Source: Clusia tigrina
Lineage: Eukaryota > Arthropoda > Insecta > Diptera > Clusiidae
Assembly: GCA_920105625.2 (NCBI GenBank)
Contig: OV050030.1
Location: 422,091,240 to 422,155,239 of the forward strand
Direction of reading: 5' to 3'
Length of the DNA stretch: 64,000 nucleotides
The notes beneath the pieces are model-generated. The model did not search any database and was not told where the DNA came from. It worked only from the letters and a program-made list of their open reading frames with translations. Within the stretch, counting starts at the first letter, position 1; each line of letters begins with the position of its first letter. This document shows positions 25,160 to 37,551 of this stretch, piece after piece. The position numbers were made by a program, and so were the translations under genes.

Positions 25160-26465
25160 TGTATTATTCTTCAGTCGTACGTCCGATATTGATATAAAAA
25201 ATAATGCATGGGTGCTTTTATTTTGGAAAATTTATATGAGTCCAAAGTAGTTGTACATTGAAGAGGTAAAAGCCTCCCAAAGAGCTGCGCTTTGATTTCG
25301 CCTTTTATGGCCAAAATTAAGAAACCGGCCGTGAGCGAAGTTAAAAAGCCAAACAGGGAAACTATTTTATTTGCATAGGTTTGCAGTTTGTGATTATTTT
25401 ATATTATCACAAATTATTTCTTCTAAACATAATATTACAGTTTGGTTTGCCCAGAGTGGCAGTGGCAGGGTTAAAAATTGTATTGGCGTGGGTGATGAGT
25501 TTAGCTAATTTTCCAAATTTGACAGTTAAGGTGAAAGCTGAGTGAATGCTCGATGAGGACGCATTTCGGGGGGCTTCTGGCGACCAACAATTTCATGAAT
25601 TAATAATTTTATATTTTTATATTCTATTTCAGTATACGTTTATTTAGGTTATTGTTTCAATCAAATTAGATGTGATTTTGAACAGATGCTGAAAGAGTTA
25701 CATGCGTGCCGCACTCTTTTTTTTTAAGGTTTTATGGAAAGTTATAATTATGGGGGGACCCTAATTAAAAACAAATTAAAAACTTTCATTGTTTGATTCT
25801 GTTTGAAGAACATTTTAGAATAGAAGCTCCTTCCTTAAGCTTTATTGATTTTCCTGTGTATTTCATCATAAAATTAGTCTAATGTTGTTCACAAGGAATT
25901 TCATTTTGGTGTCAATCATTTCGGAGGTGGGGGTGCGCTTTATTGGAATTTAAACGTGTCATTTCTGATTCACGTCAACGGCCAAATTTGACCAATTTTG
26001 TGTTTTATTTTACAATTATATTGGAAATATTTAGTTGCATATGAATTAGTTATACCAACGAGAGTTTTTCTGTTCCTTTTTATGTAATATTGCTTTACTA
26101 GCATTTTATACTTTTTTTAATCTATAAATTCCCACGTGATTCTGATTCTCTCAGAACTTACTTGGGCACAATTTGAGGTAGTTCATTGTGCCACCTCATT
26201 TTTCAAGTGAGTTTCTCATACAAATTCATTTCAGAGTGGTATTTTGATCACTATACACAATTTTATTAATTGTAAAAGCCACCTTTCGGAGCTTGAAGAG
26301 ACCGTCGTCAGTATGAAGTACTCTTCTTTTTGATAGAGCCACTAAACAGATCGTTCACGCGGGTAGTGGGTAGGACAGGGCACCTCGTGCCAACACAATG
26401 ACTAAGAGATATCTTTTGCACAGCCATATCAACCAATCAAGCAATCAACTAACTGCATCTTAGTC
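25160..26465. other. Non-coding stretch, nothing recognised
   Basis: AT-rich; no exon, RNA gene or element could be supported. Confidence 0.4.
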
Positions 26466-26997
26466 CTCCTATATCTCAGTCATCCAATATCTCAGACATC
26501 CTATTCTCAGACATCCTATATCTGAGTCATCCTATATCTCAGTCATCCTATATCTCAGTCATCCTATATCTCGGTCATCCTATATCTCAGTCATCCTATA
26601 TCTCTCAGTCACCCTATATCTGTGTCATCCTATATCTCAGTCATTCTATATCTCAGACATCCTATATATGTGTCATCCTATATCTCAGTCATCCTATATC
26701 TCAGACATCCTATATCTCACTCATCCTATATCTGAGTCATCGTATATCTCAGTCATCCTATATCTCAGTCATCCAATATCTCAGACATCCTATATCTGTG
26801 TCATCCTATATCTCAGTCATCCTATATCTCAGACATCCTATATCTCAGTCATCCAATATCTCAGACATCCTATATCTGTGTCATCCTATATCTCAGTCAT
26901 TCTATATCTCAGACATCCTATATCTCACTCATCCTATATCTCAGTCATCCTATATCTCAGTCATCCAATATCTCAGACATCCTATATCTCAAACATA
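26466..26997. repeat. 16-bp minisatellite, about 33 copies
   Basis: Unit CTATATCTCAGTCATC, period 16, with variants CAGACATC, TGTGTCATC and CAATATC. The unit contains no stop in the plus-strand frames. Since 16 is not a multiple of three, all three frames cycle through it, giving overlapping false peptides with a 16-residue repeat (YISVILYLSHPISQSS). No initiation context or family supports a protein. Confidence 0.96.
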
Positions 26998-26999
26998 CT

Positions 27000-28037
27000 G
27001 ATTCTTTTTAAAAATTCTTCCGATTTCTCAGTTGCGTAATGCAACTTTTGTTGAGAAACCAATTTTTGATATAAAGAAGCATTTAGTCCTCAGTATTCAG
27101 GGTGGTTTTGGGCAGCCAACCATCCAGCCAACTGTGTCATAAACATCCTATGTTTAATCTTATATTAATCTTCTTGATATCCTGATTCTTTTTTAGAAAA
27201 CCAGCGATTCCGCAGTTGTGTAATATAACTCTTGTTTGATATAAAGACGCATGAATATTCAACTATTTCCTCTCTTTTTTTCTATTGCGAAAAACCACGT
27301 CAGGACGCAACTGATAGTAATTAAATTCAAATTATATTATATACGTCCTTATGTTTAGCCTAGTTTTTTTTTAAAGATTTTTTTCCTCTGCATTTTAAAA
27401 ATCTAGTCCAACAGTCACTATTCTCATGACAGTCATAATTTTTACATATCAATTGTCCTTTCATTATAATTTGCCACCGACTAGTGCCGAAAGGCGAACG
27501 TATAATTTTAGCTTTTATGCTAATTGCTTTAAAATTGCAGTCCCCTACTGCTGCTGGTGAATGCAATTTTGAAATTATCTGACGACCAACTTTGGCCTCG
27601 ATGTCCGCCATCGCTTCGTATCGCCCCACCATTGCTACGTACCAATTTTAATTGTGTTGGGTGCCCATCAGCCTGCCCAGTCCTGTCCAGCCCATTACAG
27701 TCCTTTGTCTGTCTTATGATTGTCTTCGTTTATTTGTTTAAAAATTTTCCACAATTTGTTATATTTCTCAGGCAGTTAAGTCATCATCAATATTTAAAGA
27801 GCACTGCTCTGTGTGACGGACACTGAAGTAAGTTAGTTCCTCCTTGATTCCTTATCCGGCCCCTGTGCTCCTGCCATATTCTACAGTTACAAAATGCATG
27901 ATGTGAATATATCAGCTGATATTGACACAGCTAAATGCCTGCATTTAAGCCTCCTACGACCACGTCCGTCGCTAATCAAAAATTCAGCAAATGCAACGTT
28001 AACGTGTATTGTCCTTTGTTAGAATTGAACAGTGCAG
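27000..28037. other. Non-coding stretch, nothing recognised
   Basis: Two short similar segments, near 27000-27080 and 27185-27255, share CTGATTCTTTTT...TTCCG(A)TTTCTCAGTTG-like wording and a following ATATAAAGA(A/C)GCAT. This looks like a small diverged duplication. No gene is seen. Confidence 0.4.
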
Positions 28038-28205
28038 TACAGTAGACTCTCGGTTATCTGGAGATGTTAAGCCATTATTGACAGTAGACTCTCGGTTATC
28101 TGGAGATGTTAAGCCATTATTGACAGTAGACTCTCGGTTATCTGGAGATGTTAAGCCATTATTGACAGTAGACTCTCGGTTATCTGGAGATGTTAAGCCA
28201 TTATT
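28038..28205. repeat. 42-bp tandem repeat, 4 near-perfect copies
   Basis: ACAGTAGACTCTCGGTTATC followed by TGGAGATGTTAAGCCATTATTG, four times with almost no differences. Both strands have an open frame across it because 42 is divisible by three (plus-strand repeat TVDSRLSGDVKPLL). The repeat is the terminal segment of the putative Tigger-like MITE, so the peptide is an artefact. Confidence 0.95.
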
Positions 28206-28659
28206 GGCCTGCACGAATTTTTGTGGCGAGAGAGCACAGTATTTCAATTCTTTTCTTAAGGTAACCAGAATCAAGGTAATGATTCCAATCGTGAATATTC
28301 ACTTTGAATATTTTCTCTTGAATATTCTTATTGGAAGGTTATGCGACGACACTCCTATATACAAATCCGTGGAAATCCCGTTGGAGAATTTGCATGTTTA
28401 TATCGAACCTCCAAGCGTAGTTAGGATTTGATTCTAAAAATAATTTAATATTCCCATTGAAAGGTTATGCTGGCTGGATTCCTTTACAAATCCGTGGGAA
28501 TACAAGGGGAAATATTTACAGGAGATTTGAACGTAGACAAAAAATAAGCGTAGTAAGATGGAATTAATTCCATTTGTATATGATTGTTATTTTACTTGTT
28601 TCAAAAATCACCAACATACGAATTTTACAATTTGACCACGTTTAATCGTGGTTCGACTG
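28040..28659. mobile_element. Probable Tigger/pogo-like MITE with tandemly repeated left end
   Basis: The left end CAGTAGACTCTCGGTTATC is preceded by TA (28038-28039). The right end TTTAATCGTGGTTCGACTG is followed by TA (28660-28661). Read inward, the two ends match at 12 of 17 positions. TA flanks and CAGT termini fit the pogo/Tigger branch of Tc1/mariner. The left 42 bp is present four times in tandem (to about 28205). Inside, about 28315-28386 and 28440-28506 are a further diverged duplication sharing GAAAGGTTATGC-type and ACAAATCCGTGG wording. No transposase. Confidence 0.6.
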
Positions 28660-28661
28660 TA

Positions 28662-30115
28662 TTAACTACTTATATAATTATATTACAAGGACTTCCCACA
28701 CAGAAGGCACAGTTCCCTATAACTTTCGTACTTTGTATGGCAAATTACTAAATAAGAAAAAAAGAACACGATTGTCAATATTGAATGCATCTATATTCAT
28801 TTCCCCCCCTCCTATCCTACCCTATCTAGCCATATTTATGTATATCCTTCATTTCTGTCTTTCTGCTTCCTTTCTGTCCTGTCCCATCACTTATACACTA
28901 AAGCCCACTTATTTGTTGTGGCTCATTTCCTGTCCGGTGTATTGAATTTGGTTGCGTAGTACCCAGTCTGAATTTCCCCTATTTTCTGCGGCTTCTAGCG
29001 GAATTTTTAATGATCTCTTTATTTGTTAGATTTTTATTGGTCAGTCCAGCGATGCATGTCCTTTTTCTGTCTGTCTGCCCACCCGTGCTTTACCGTTTGT
29101 AATTGCTGTCCACATCGAATTATCCTTTTTCCACTAAAGCCGATCAAGTCTAGCTTCCATCAAGTGCCAGGTACTGTTTCACATTGGTGGTCAGGTGGAG
29201 TTTTGAATACGCTGCCTTCGGTGATTGGCCGATTTCCGGTTGCATTTTGTCATTTGATTTCGTCAACGTGTCTGTTCCCTTTCCAAACCCCATACAATCT
29301 ATGCAAGCGATTTCTAATAAATACGCCTTTTGGCTGCGCATATTATCAGTTCCTTGAGAGTTTTTATTGAGTGCAGTTGTTTAAAAATTTTGGAATCCAG
29401 CAAAATGTATTCCTGCAGTACTAGATATATATTGGTGATAAAATCAAAGACAATATTCTGTGACTATACAATACTAAATGGAGGAACATAAATATTTTTA
29501 CTCAAATGTTTTTTTTTTTTTTAACAAACTTAGTTGAATGTTTTTATAATTAAGTAAAACTTCCAATTCTTTGGTGCTAAAAACTGTGATTACTTTTTGA
29601 AAGAATTTACTGTAAAACAGAAACAAAAATACTTTCAAACACCGAAGAGAATGATAAAAAACAAGACCTTGTTTCATTTACAAAAAAGCTCAAGTTGAAA
29701 CTACAATAACCACGATCAAAATCACTGCGTATTTCAAAATATATCATTGAAGTATTTGCTACAACAACCCCGAGACAGTAACGCGAAGGGTTAATTGAAT
29801 GTTCGAAGAATTCTATTTCTATCCGTAAGAGTAAGTACAAATTGTCTCAGCATTTTTTCTGTGCCGATCAATTTATTTTGCAAGAAACATTTTGAAATAA
29901 TTCTTTAGACAATCGGCACATGTTTCGATATTCTTCTTTAATAACTCATGTTCCTAAACGGCCATCTCAAGTTTACATTTGTGCAAATTGAGGAAGTGTT
30001 CCAGTTGTTGTATAACAGCGTTGTCTGTATCTTTCTAATGTCAATACTTGCCCGGCGGAACATTTTTACTCATCATTTTAGCTTATTTTCTTTTAATATA
30101 ATAACCATTTTATTT
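28662..30115. other. Non-coding stretch, nothing recognised
   Basis: Several overlapping short frames on both strands (28733-28945, 29023-29370) without recognisable domains. No exon could be supported. Confidence 0.4.
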
Positions 30116-30119
30116 AATA

Positions 30120-30862
30120 AAATGTTTATATAATAATAATTGTATATAATAATAATTTTATATAAAAATAATTTTATATAATAATAATTTTATATAATAT
30201 TCATTTTATATAATAATAATTTTATATAATAATAATTTTATATAAAAATAATTTTATATAATAATATTTTTATATAATATTAATTTTATATAATAGTGAT
30301 TTTCTATAAAAATAATTTTCTATAATAATTTTCTATAAAAATAATTTTATATAATAATAATTTTATATAATAACGATTTTCTATAAAAATAATTTTATAT
30401 AATAAGAATTTTATACAAAAATAATTTTATATAATAAAATTTTTATATAATATTAATTTTATATAATAATAATTTTATATAATAATAATTTTATATAATA
30501 ATAATTTTATATAACATTAATAGTATATAATAATAATTTTATATAAAAATAATAATATATAATTTTATTTTATATAATTTTTTTTATATAATATTAATTT
30601 TATATAATATTAATTTTATATAATATTAATTTTATATAATATTAATTTTATATAATATTATTTTTATATAATATTAATTTTATATAATATTAATTTTATA
30701 TAATATTAATTTCATATAATAATAATATATAATTTTATTTTATATAATTTCATTTTATATAATATTAATTTTATATAATATTAATTTATATAATATTAAT
30801 TTTATATAATATTAATTTTATATAATATTAATTTTATATAAAAATAATTTTATATAATATGA
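30120..30862. repeat. AT-only minisatellite, TTTTATATAATA-type units
   Basis: Unit about 15-17 bp (TTTTATATAATAATAA or TTTTATATAATATTAA), more than 40 copies with local sub-arrays of each variant. A short satellite block of the same unit recurs at 31130-31200 after unrelated sequence. G and C are nearly absent. Confidence 0.95.
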
Positions 30863-31129
30863 ATATTGTTAATCGATTCTCGACTCCGATTGAAACTAAA
30901 TTAATTTATTTTTAAAGCGAGTTCAGGATCCAATTACAATATTTTATATTTAAAAAAAACATTGTTTTTTGTCTATAATTTAAATTTTTCTAATATTTCG
31001 GTTTCCTCCGGAAACTATCCTCAGGATCGTTCAGATCTGTCACTTAAATGTAAATTAAAAAACAATTATTCTGAAATATAAAATATTATTCGTCACTGGG
31101 CCTTGATCTCGCTATAAAAACAAATTAAT

Positions 31130-31200
31130 ATAATATTCATTTTATATAATATACTTTGATATAATAATAATTTTCTATAATAATAATTTTATATAATAGT
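31130..31200. repeat. Outlying block of the 30.1-kb AT minisatellite
   Basis: Four or five decayed TTTTATATAATA units, separated from the main array by about 270 bp of non-repetitive sequence. Confidence 0.75.
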
Positions 31201-34200
31201 TCTAATCTTATCTTTTAAAATATCAATAATTTTTGTTGTTTTAAGATTGTTTATTTATATTATTATTCAAGTGGTCTTTCGCAGCCATACCCAAATAATT
31301 TATTAGGTTTGAAAATTCCTTGGAAGTCCTCTCAAATTTTCTTCGCAAAGTTGTTACTGCAAGTTCCATGATTCTCTGTGAATGTCCTGTCAGATTTAAT
31401 ACGATCCTCAAATAGCACTTCAACAGAATAATATTCTAATACTATTCAAATTTGAGCGAAAAAAAATCTCATGGAATATTTTCATTACAGATGAATAAAT
31501 CCGAACCATATTTACATATCTCAACAATGTTACCTCGGTATTATTATTAGAATTGCTCCATCTATTAGACTTGTATTACTCATACATGACAACTGTGTGA
31601 ACCATCTCATGAAACAATTTGTTCAAACCCCACTTCCCAAATCAATTCATTTGTTGGTAGAATAAAGATGACTAATTTTTTTATTCACACGAATGAGTGA
31701 AAATTTGTGTAAAAAACGTTTGAAATAACACTTTTTTTACTTTTATTGTGATTGCTTTTTTACCGTTCGGGTGCAATTCAGATCGTGAAGTTATATCACG
31801 AATTATGTTAGCAAATCGTCGCTTATACACTTTATCTTAATGTCTCTCATGGTATTTTTAAAATATTACCTCATTTGGAATTGTTCTAGATCGTACACTC
31901 GCGTGTCTACCAACCAAACAGTGACCCGTCAGTACCCCTATTACGAATTTAATATCCTGCCTATTAAATGTCAGCAGCAGTTTTGAACGGCCGCGATTCC
32001 ATTCCATCATCAACTAACTCATTTGAATGATGTTTGCTTCCTAGTACCATCTCATAGTGCACAATGAATTAACTCAGACAAACCCAATACAATGAGTATT
32101 TTCACTGTTGTAACAGCACATATGACACTTCAATATTCTGCGACTTCAATATATCGCAACACCAATTTGGTGTATAGACGTGTGCAAGTTTGTGAATGCA
32201 CATATGACAATTCAATCCGCAGACCTTACATCGCAACACCAATTTGGTGAACGGATACGAGCTCAATTGAAAGTTACATGATAGAAACATTTTTTATATA
32301 TAATTTTTTTCTTTTCTTATAAGTGAGAAAAGTGTATCGAAGAAGGAGAATTGCCATCAAACCTACACAATATCAGCGTGTTGAAGAAGACAAACAATTG
32401 TTATAACTGAAGGCTACCCACAGACGATTTGAACAAGTGCGCCAAGTTCAAAACCATTTTATGTGGAACGAAAAAATACACTTGGTGTGTTTCTATATAC
32501 TCGCACTTTATGTATGCACTAACGAATTATGAGATGTCTAATTTAAATTGAAAAATGCTCGCGTTTCCTGAACGTCGTAGGTTGAATAAGACCAACAATT
32601 GTTACCTGTCCCTACCCACACTAGCTTGAAATGTTATTATGCTCCCTTAATGCATGGAAATATAGTTGATTGTGTGGCATTTTATCAATTCCAACTGTTC
32701 AAAATAAAATAAATGAAAGTAATAAAAAGTTGCTGCTGCTTGCCCGAAACAAAATTGCTCTGTAAAACTACGACGAGAACTCTTCGAACTTTTTCGATGA
32801 TTGTTGTTGCCAAGCCAAAATTCATCACTTGAGTCAACGCTACTATAAAATCCGCATGCCAGAAGCATTTGAAATGCCGCTGCGCCCAACATTTATCATA
32901 ATCTTTACAAATTATAAATTTCTTTGTATTATTAACCTGGAGGTTTGGTTAAAACTTTGCATTATTAAAACTCAGATTTTACTACTTGAAGCGAAACAAT
33001 CCCCACACCCAGAAACAACAACCTTCACGCTTGTTATTGAGGCATTTTGTTGTTGTTTATTTTGGTTGGTTTCGATAATGATGATGATGATGGCGATGAT
33101 GATGGTGATGGTAATGGTGATGTGGCTGGCTCTATGATGAAGCTGCTAATGTTGATGTTGTCGATGAGCTGGCATCGGTATTAAGCTTAGAAACATAAAC
33201 ATCAGCTCTTGAAGCTGACAGCTATTTAAAGTGAAATTGATGGATAATTAAAATTAACATGTTTCTAAATAGTGTGCAAATTATGTGGTGATCCAATTTT
33301 CTTTTACCACTTAATTTGTAATTTACGGGGCGGGGGGTGGCTTTGAAGCTTTACTATACATAAAGTATATCTGGCGCATTTTCAATTATAAAGTCTTCGT
33401 GGACAAGCATTTTAAATTGTTTGTGCCTGTCGTCTGTCGCAGGTGCCAATTTCATTCTTAACCCGGCTTTCATGCTGCGGTACTTTACATTAAAATGCAA
33501 TATTCAGGCTAATTCAGATCAAACTAAGGCACCTAATTAGTTGCAGTTACAACTGTTTCTCACTTAGTTGCTTAGTGAAAAGTCATTCATTGTCCAATTT
33601 ATTAGTCAGTTGTGTTTCTGCGAATAGTAAGATTCCAAAGTTGTACCTATTTATTCAACTGATGTTCTCACTGATGTTCTCGCTGATGTTTTTTTAGTTT
33701 CTTCGTTTAAAACAACCACTCCAAAATCTCATAAATATCTTGATGCCACCACACCTTCTAATTGGAGGCATTTTCTCAAGTCTAAATCTAAATTAACCGC
33801 AGTTATTCATCATTTGGCTTTCACAAAATATTTGACTAGCAATTTGTTCCTTAAAAGAGAATACATATTACTTTAATAAACGTCGTGCTTAAGAACCTGC
33901 CTTGGAAGCTTTAAGAAACCAAAGACCATTCCTAATTGTTCTAGAACACATGCGCTTATAATATTTATGGTACGATGTTTGTAGTTGTGGAAAAATTATT
34001 TGATTTATTTCATCTGAAATCAGTTGAATTTTAAAGTGAGTTTGATTTCCATTCAAATAGAATTGAGACAACATCCCTTTGAAGGGTTTATTCAGAATGG
34101 TGCCTGTTATCATGGATGTATCATCTCCTACATAATCAGTCGTGTCAAAGTTATTTCTTACAAATCAGAAACATTACATGGTTATGTTTCAATTCCTATT

Positions 34201-35039
34201 TGTATATCGTATTTCACTCTTAGGATATCTTCGAATCAGTGGCTGATTCTCTTCTAAGTCCACATACTTTTGATGAGCCTTGCAACGAATCAGTGGCTGA
34301 TTCTCTTGTGAGTCTACATACTTGCAGTACCGAGACTTATTTCTTATAAGTAAACATAGCAGGGCGACAACATAACATCAGTGCTTTGTCCTAACTTATG
34401 CCGTGCTTACTCTGAATTTTATTGCCTGCTCTTCTGCCAGATGTCGGATCATATTTACAACAAAACTGTAACACCAACGTTGGAAACATTCAATTTATTT
34501 ATAATAAATCTTACTTGCCTCATTAAATATTCACTTATATATGTATATTCATTCGCACCACTGTTTACGTTTTCGTTTCGTTTAGGTCTGTGCATCGACA
34601 CGCCGGGCAAATCTGTAAACATTTTAGCACGCCCACCGAACACATTTGAACCATATTTGTCACAGTTCCGCACCCTACTTCGCCATGTACTAATTCATTT
34701 GTGTTTTTTTGCAATTACTCTACTTTGATGTTGAATTTAATTACAACGTTCCAATACAACCCAATGCAAAGTGCCTGAAATCGAAATCAAAGCGTGTGTT
34801 TCTTACTTACATAAGGAAGGTGGGAGGGAACTCATGAGGGTATCAGCGCTTCCACGCGCTTAGTTGCCATCGCTGTTGCTATGACTCCGATTGCAATTTA
34901 ATTGGGTTGAGTGTTGGCTGTACCAGTGATAATTTGTAAACAATTTCTTTCCGTGGCTCTCGCAGTTTTTATCAAGTTTTTTTTTTTTTTTGCTATTCGA
35001 GCATTTTCGTAACACTGTGGGTATTTTCGTAGCATGGGA
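31201..35039. other. Non-coding stretch with small local duplications
   Basis: No gene is seen. Two small tandem duplications are visible. The first is at 32115-32175 and 32198-32250, sharing GCACATATGACA and CGCAACACCAATTTGGTG. The second is at 34216-34262 and 34285-34325, sharing CGAATCAGTGGCTGATTCTC. A GATGATG tract lies at 33078-33125. The minus-strand frame 32647-32892 is unassigned. Confidence 0.5.
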
Positions 35040-36329
35040 GGTTTCTAAGGAAAAAATTATTAGAATAGAAGAGTGATTGATTTCCCGTCGGAATAAACTA
35101 AACTTATTAATTAAAGGAATCTTTATAAAAAATATAAATAAAATATAGATAATGGAAATAATATTATAAATAATAAATAAATTTAAAGAAAAACATATTT
35201 TTTACATAATAAAATAAAGATCAAATTGTATTAAAAATATATATATATAATAATGTAAAAAAATATTAAATTTTAAAATAAAGAGATTTTATAAAATGAA
35301 AATAATAAATTTATAAAATAATAATACATTTATTTATAAATAAATTATGTAAAAAATTAAATCATATAAAAAAATTAATAATATTAAAGAAAAAATAAAC
35401 GAATAATAATAAAAAATTAAATTAAATAATATAAAAAAGAAATAATATAAAAAATAATAAAATAATAAATATATAAAAAAATAATTATATAAAAATTATA
35501 AAATAATATAAAAATTATAAAATAATATAAATATTTAAAAAATTATATAAAAACTATAAAATAATATAAAAAATATAAAATAATTATAATATAACTAAAA
35601 TGTAAAAAAAATATAAAAAATATTGTAAATAATATAAAGATATTATTGTAAATGATATAAAAAGATTATAATAATATTTAAAAGACTAATATCAAAATAA
35701 CATTAAAAATACTTAAAAAATTTATATGATAAAAAATAACAATATAAATAATATCAAATATAGTATAAACAAGTAATATGAAAAAATATTTAATTACACA
35801 TAAAAAATAATGTAAAGAAAAATAAATACAAAATTTTTCGAATTCATATAAAACAATAAGGCGAAATAAATATAAGTATATAATAATATCATAATTTTAA
35901 TACAAATATTTATAGTACAAAAAAATTACATGATAATCAAATAAACTGATGAGTATTAATATAAAATATTTTATGATATGAAAAAAGTTCAAAAAAATTT
36001 ACATGATAAAAAACAATAAAAAAACGCAATTGAAAAAAAAATAAAAACAAATGAAAAATAAAATAGAAACAAATTAAAAAATAATTAAAAAAGCAATTGA
36101 AAAAATATGAACCAAAAATATATTATATAATTTAGAAATAGAAAAATAACATTCCTTAAAAAATGATTTTGAAAACATGATTTTTTAAAAAGAAGTATAA
36201 ACAATTAAAAATATTTAAGAAATAATAAAAAACACATATTTATAAAAATATAAAAAATACATATTTATAAAAATATAAAAAATATACAATTATTCAAAAA
36301 TAAAAAAACAATATTAAAAAATAAACAAG

Positions 36330-36520
36330 AAAACCAAATATTAAAAATAAACAAGAATTCAAATATTAAAAATAAACAAGAAAAACAAATATTAAAAATA
36401 AACATAAAAATCAAATATTAAAAATAAACAAGAATTCAAATATTAAAAATAAACAAGAAAAACAAATATTAAAAATAAACATAAAAATCAAATATTAAAA
36501 ATAAAAAAGAAAACATTAAA
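36330..36520. repeat. Higher-order A-rich array (3-unit block, twice)
   Basis: Units of AAATATTAAAAATAAACA differ in their tails: AAGAATTC, AAGAAAAAC, CATAAAAATC. This ordered triplet (about 67 bp) occurs twice in succession, so the block was amplified as a set of three. Confidence 0.85.
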
Positions 36521-36534
36521 AATAATCATAAAAA

Positions 36535-36795
36535 AATAATAATTTAAAAAATAATAATATAAAAAATAATAATATAAAAAATAATAATATAAAAAATAAT
36601 ATTATAAAAAATAATAATATAAAAAATAATAATATAAAAAATAATAATATAAAAAATAATAATATAAAAAATAATAATATAAAAATAGTAATATAAAAAA
36701 TAATAATATAATAAATAATAATATAAAAATAGTAATATAAAAAATAATAATATAATAAATAATAATATAAAAAAATATAATGATATAAAAAGATA
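36535..36795. repeat. 15-bp AATAATATAAAAAAT array
   Basis: About 17 copies, with a later sub-array using AAAATAGTAATAT variants. Confidence 0.9.
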
Positions 36796-36829
36796 ATAAT
36801 ATAAAAAAAATGATAGTTTTTTCTAAAAC

Positions 36830-37441
36830 TAGTTTTCTTTTATAATTTAAGAAATTTTTTTTTTGTTATACAAAAAATTATCAATATAATTCTAAACCGA
36901 GAACTAGTTTTCAGCAGTTCAGTGCACGCCGCATGCTTGCTATTGGAATTTGATCAATTCATGTATAATATTTCCACATCTGGCGGATTTTTTTATATAT
37001 GACCGAGCAGCTGGCCACATCGGCAAACAGCATCTGCGCAACGCTTCTTTGCAGCTTTCCTACACCAAATCACTTCACTACACACATTTCAGCGGCTTAA
37101 AGTCATTCGGTCTGAAGCAATGCTTATAGTAATCTACGTAATTCAATTGTTGGCTGCTGAATTGCCGGCAAATTGACGGAGCAGAATTTTTGCGTTTTAT
37201 TTTTCGTTTCGTGCTGTTGCTCTCTTTATTCGTTTTACTTATCGAGTTAATTTGTAGTCACGAACTCGAAGCATATTTGAATGCCGCACTGACTTTAAGC
37301 GTCAGTTGCGTTTGATCTGTGCTGCTGTTGAATGAGCTTAGGCGTTTTTGTGTTTTATACAAAAATATAGTAAAATAAAATTGCTTAATTTTTCAAAGCA
37401 ACTTAATTGAACGAAAACAATTTGTTCTTTTGCAATTACAG
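36830..37441 (+). promoter_or_regulatory. bl: bl proximal upstream region and splice acceptor
   Basis: After the A-rich tract ends the base composition becomes mixed (36.9-37.35 kb). A GCGTCAGTTGCG segment near 37301 contains an initiator-like TCAGTT. The segment ends in TTCTTTTGCAATTACAG (acceptor AG at 37440-37441) immediately before AAAGAATG. So the coding start lies in an exon spliced to an upstream non-coding exon, as is common for this gene class. A local promoter here is possible but unproven. Confidence 0.45.
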
Positions 37442-37446
37442 AAAGA

Positions 37447-37551
37447 ATGAAAATGAAGCGCGACAGCAGCAATAGTGATGAAGGAGGACCGCATCCCGAC
37501 AAGCGCAATCGTCGCAATGATGATCAAGTCCGCATTTTGATACCCAGCAAC
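37447..37551 (+). CDS. bl: bl coding exon 1 (residues 1-35)
   Basis: Begins MKMKRDSSNSDEGG and ends RNDDQVRILIPSN, followed by GTAAGT. The exon itself starts at 37442 after ATTACAG, leaving only five untranslated bases (AAAGA) before the ATG. It encodes the basic tail and the first strand of KH1. Intron 1 is 119 bp; reading through it meets a stop at 37642. Confidence 0.93.

Larger units (their letters stand above)
35050..36815. repeat. Extremely A-rich, strand-asymmetric AT tract, 1.77 kb
   Basis: The plus strand is made almost wholly of A-runs, ATA and AATAA words; C and G are rare over about 1.8 kb. Within it, 36330-36520 has a higher-order array of about 22-bp AAATATTAAAAATAAACA units, and 36535-36790 has a 15-bp AATAATATAAAAAAT array. 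It ends about 630 bp before the bl start codon. Useful as an annotation landmark; it will be hard to assemble and map. Confidence 0.93.

Noticed and set aside
26668..27039. 123-codon frame with YISVILYLSHPISQSS repeats
   Set aside because: Produced by a stop-free 16-bp repeat; overlapping frames are equally open.
27999..28431. Open frames on both strands with a 14-residue repeat
   Set aside because: Both cover the same 42-bp terminal repeat of a putative MITE; no independent coding sign.
32647..32892. Minus-strand frame with an SSDEFWLGNNNHRKSSKSS stretch
   Set aside because: Plausible composition but no family, no conserved neighbours and no splice evidence; left unannotated.
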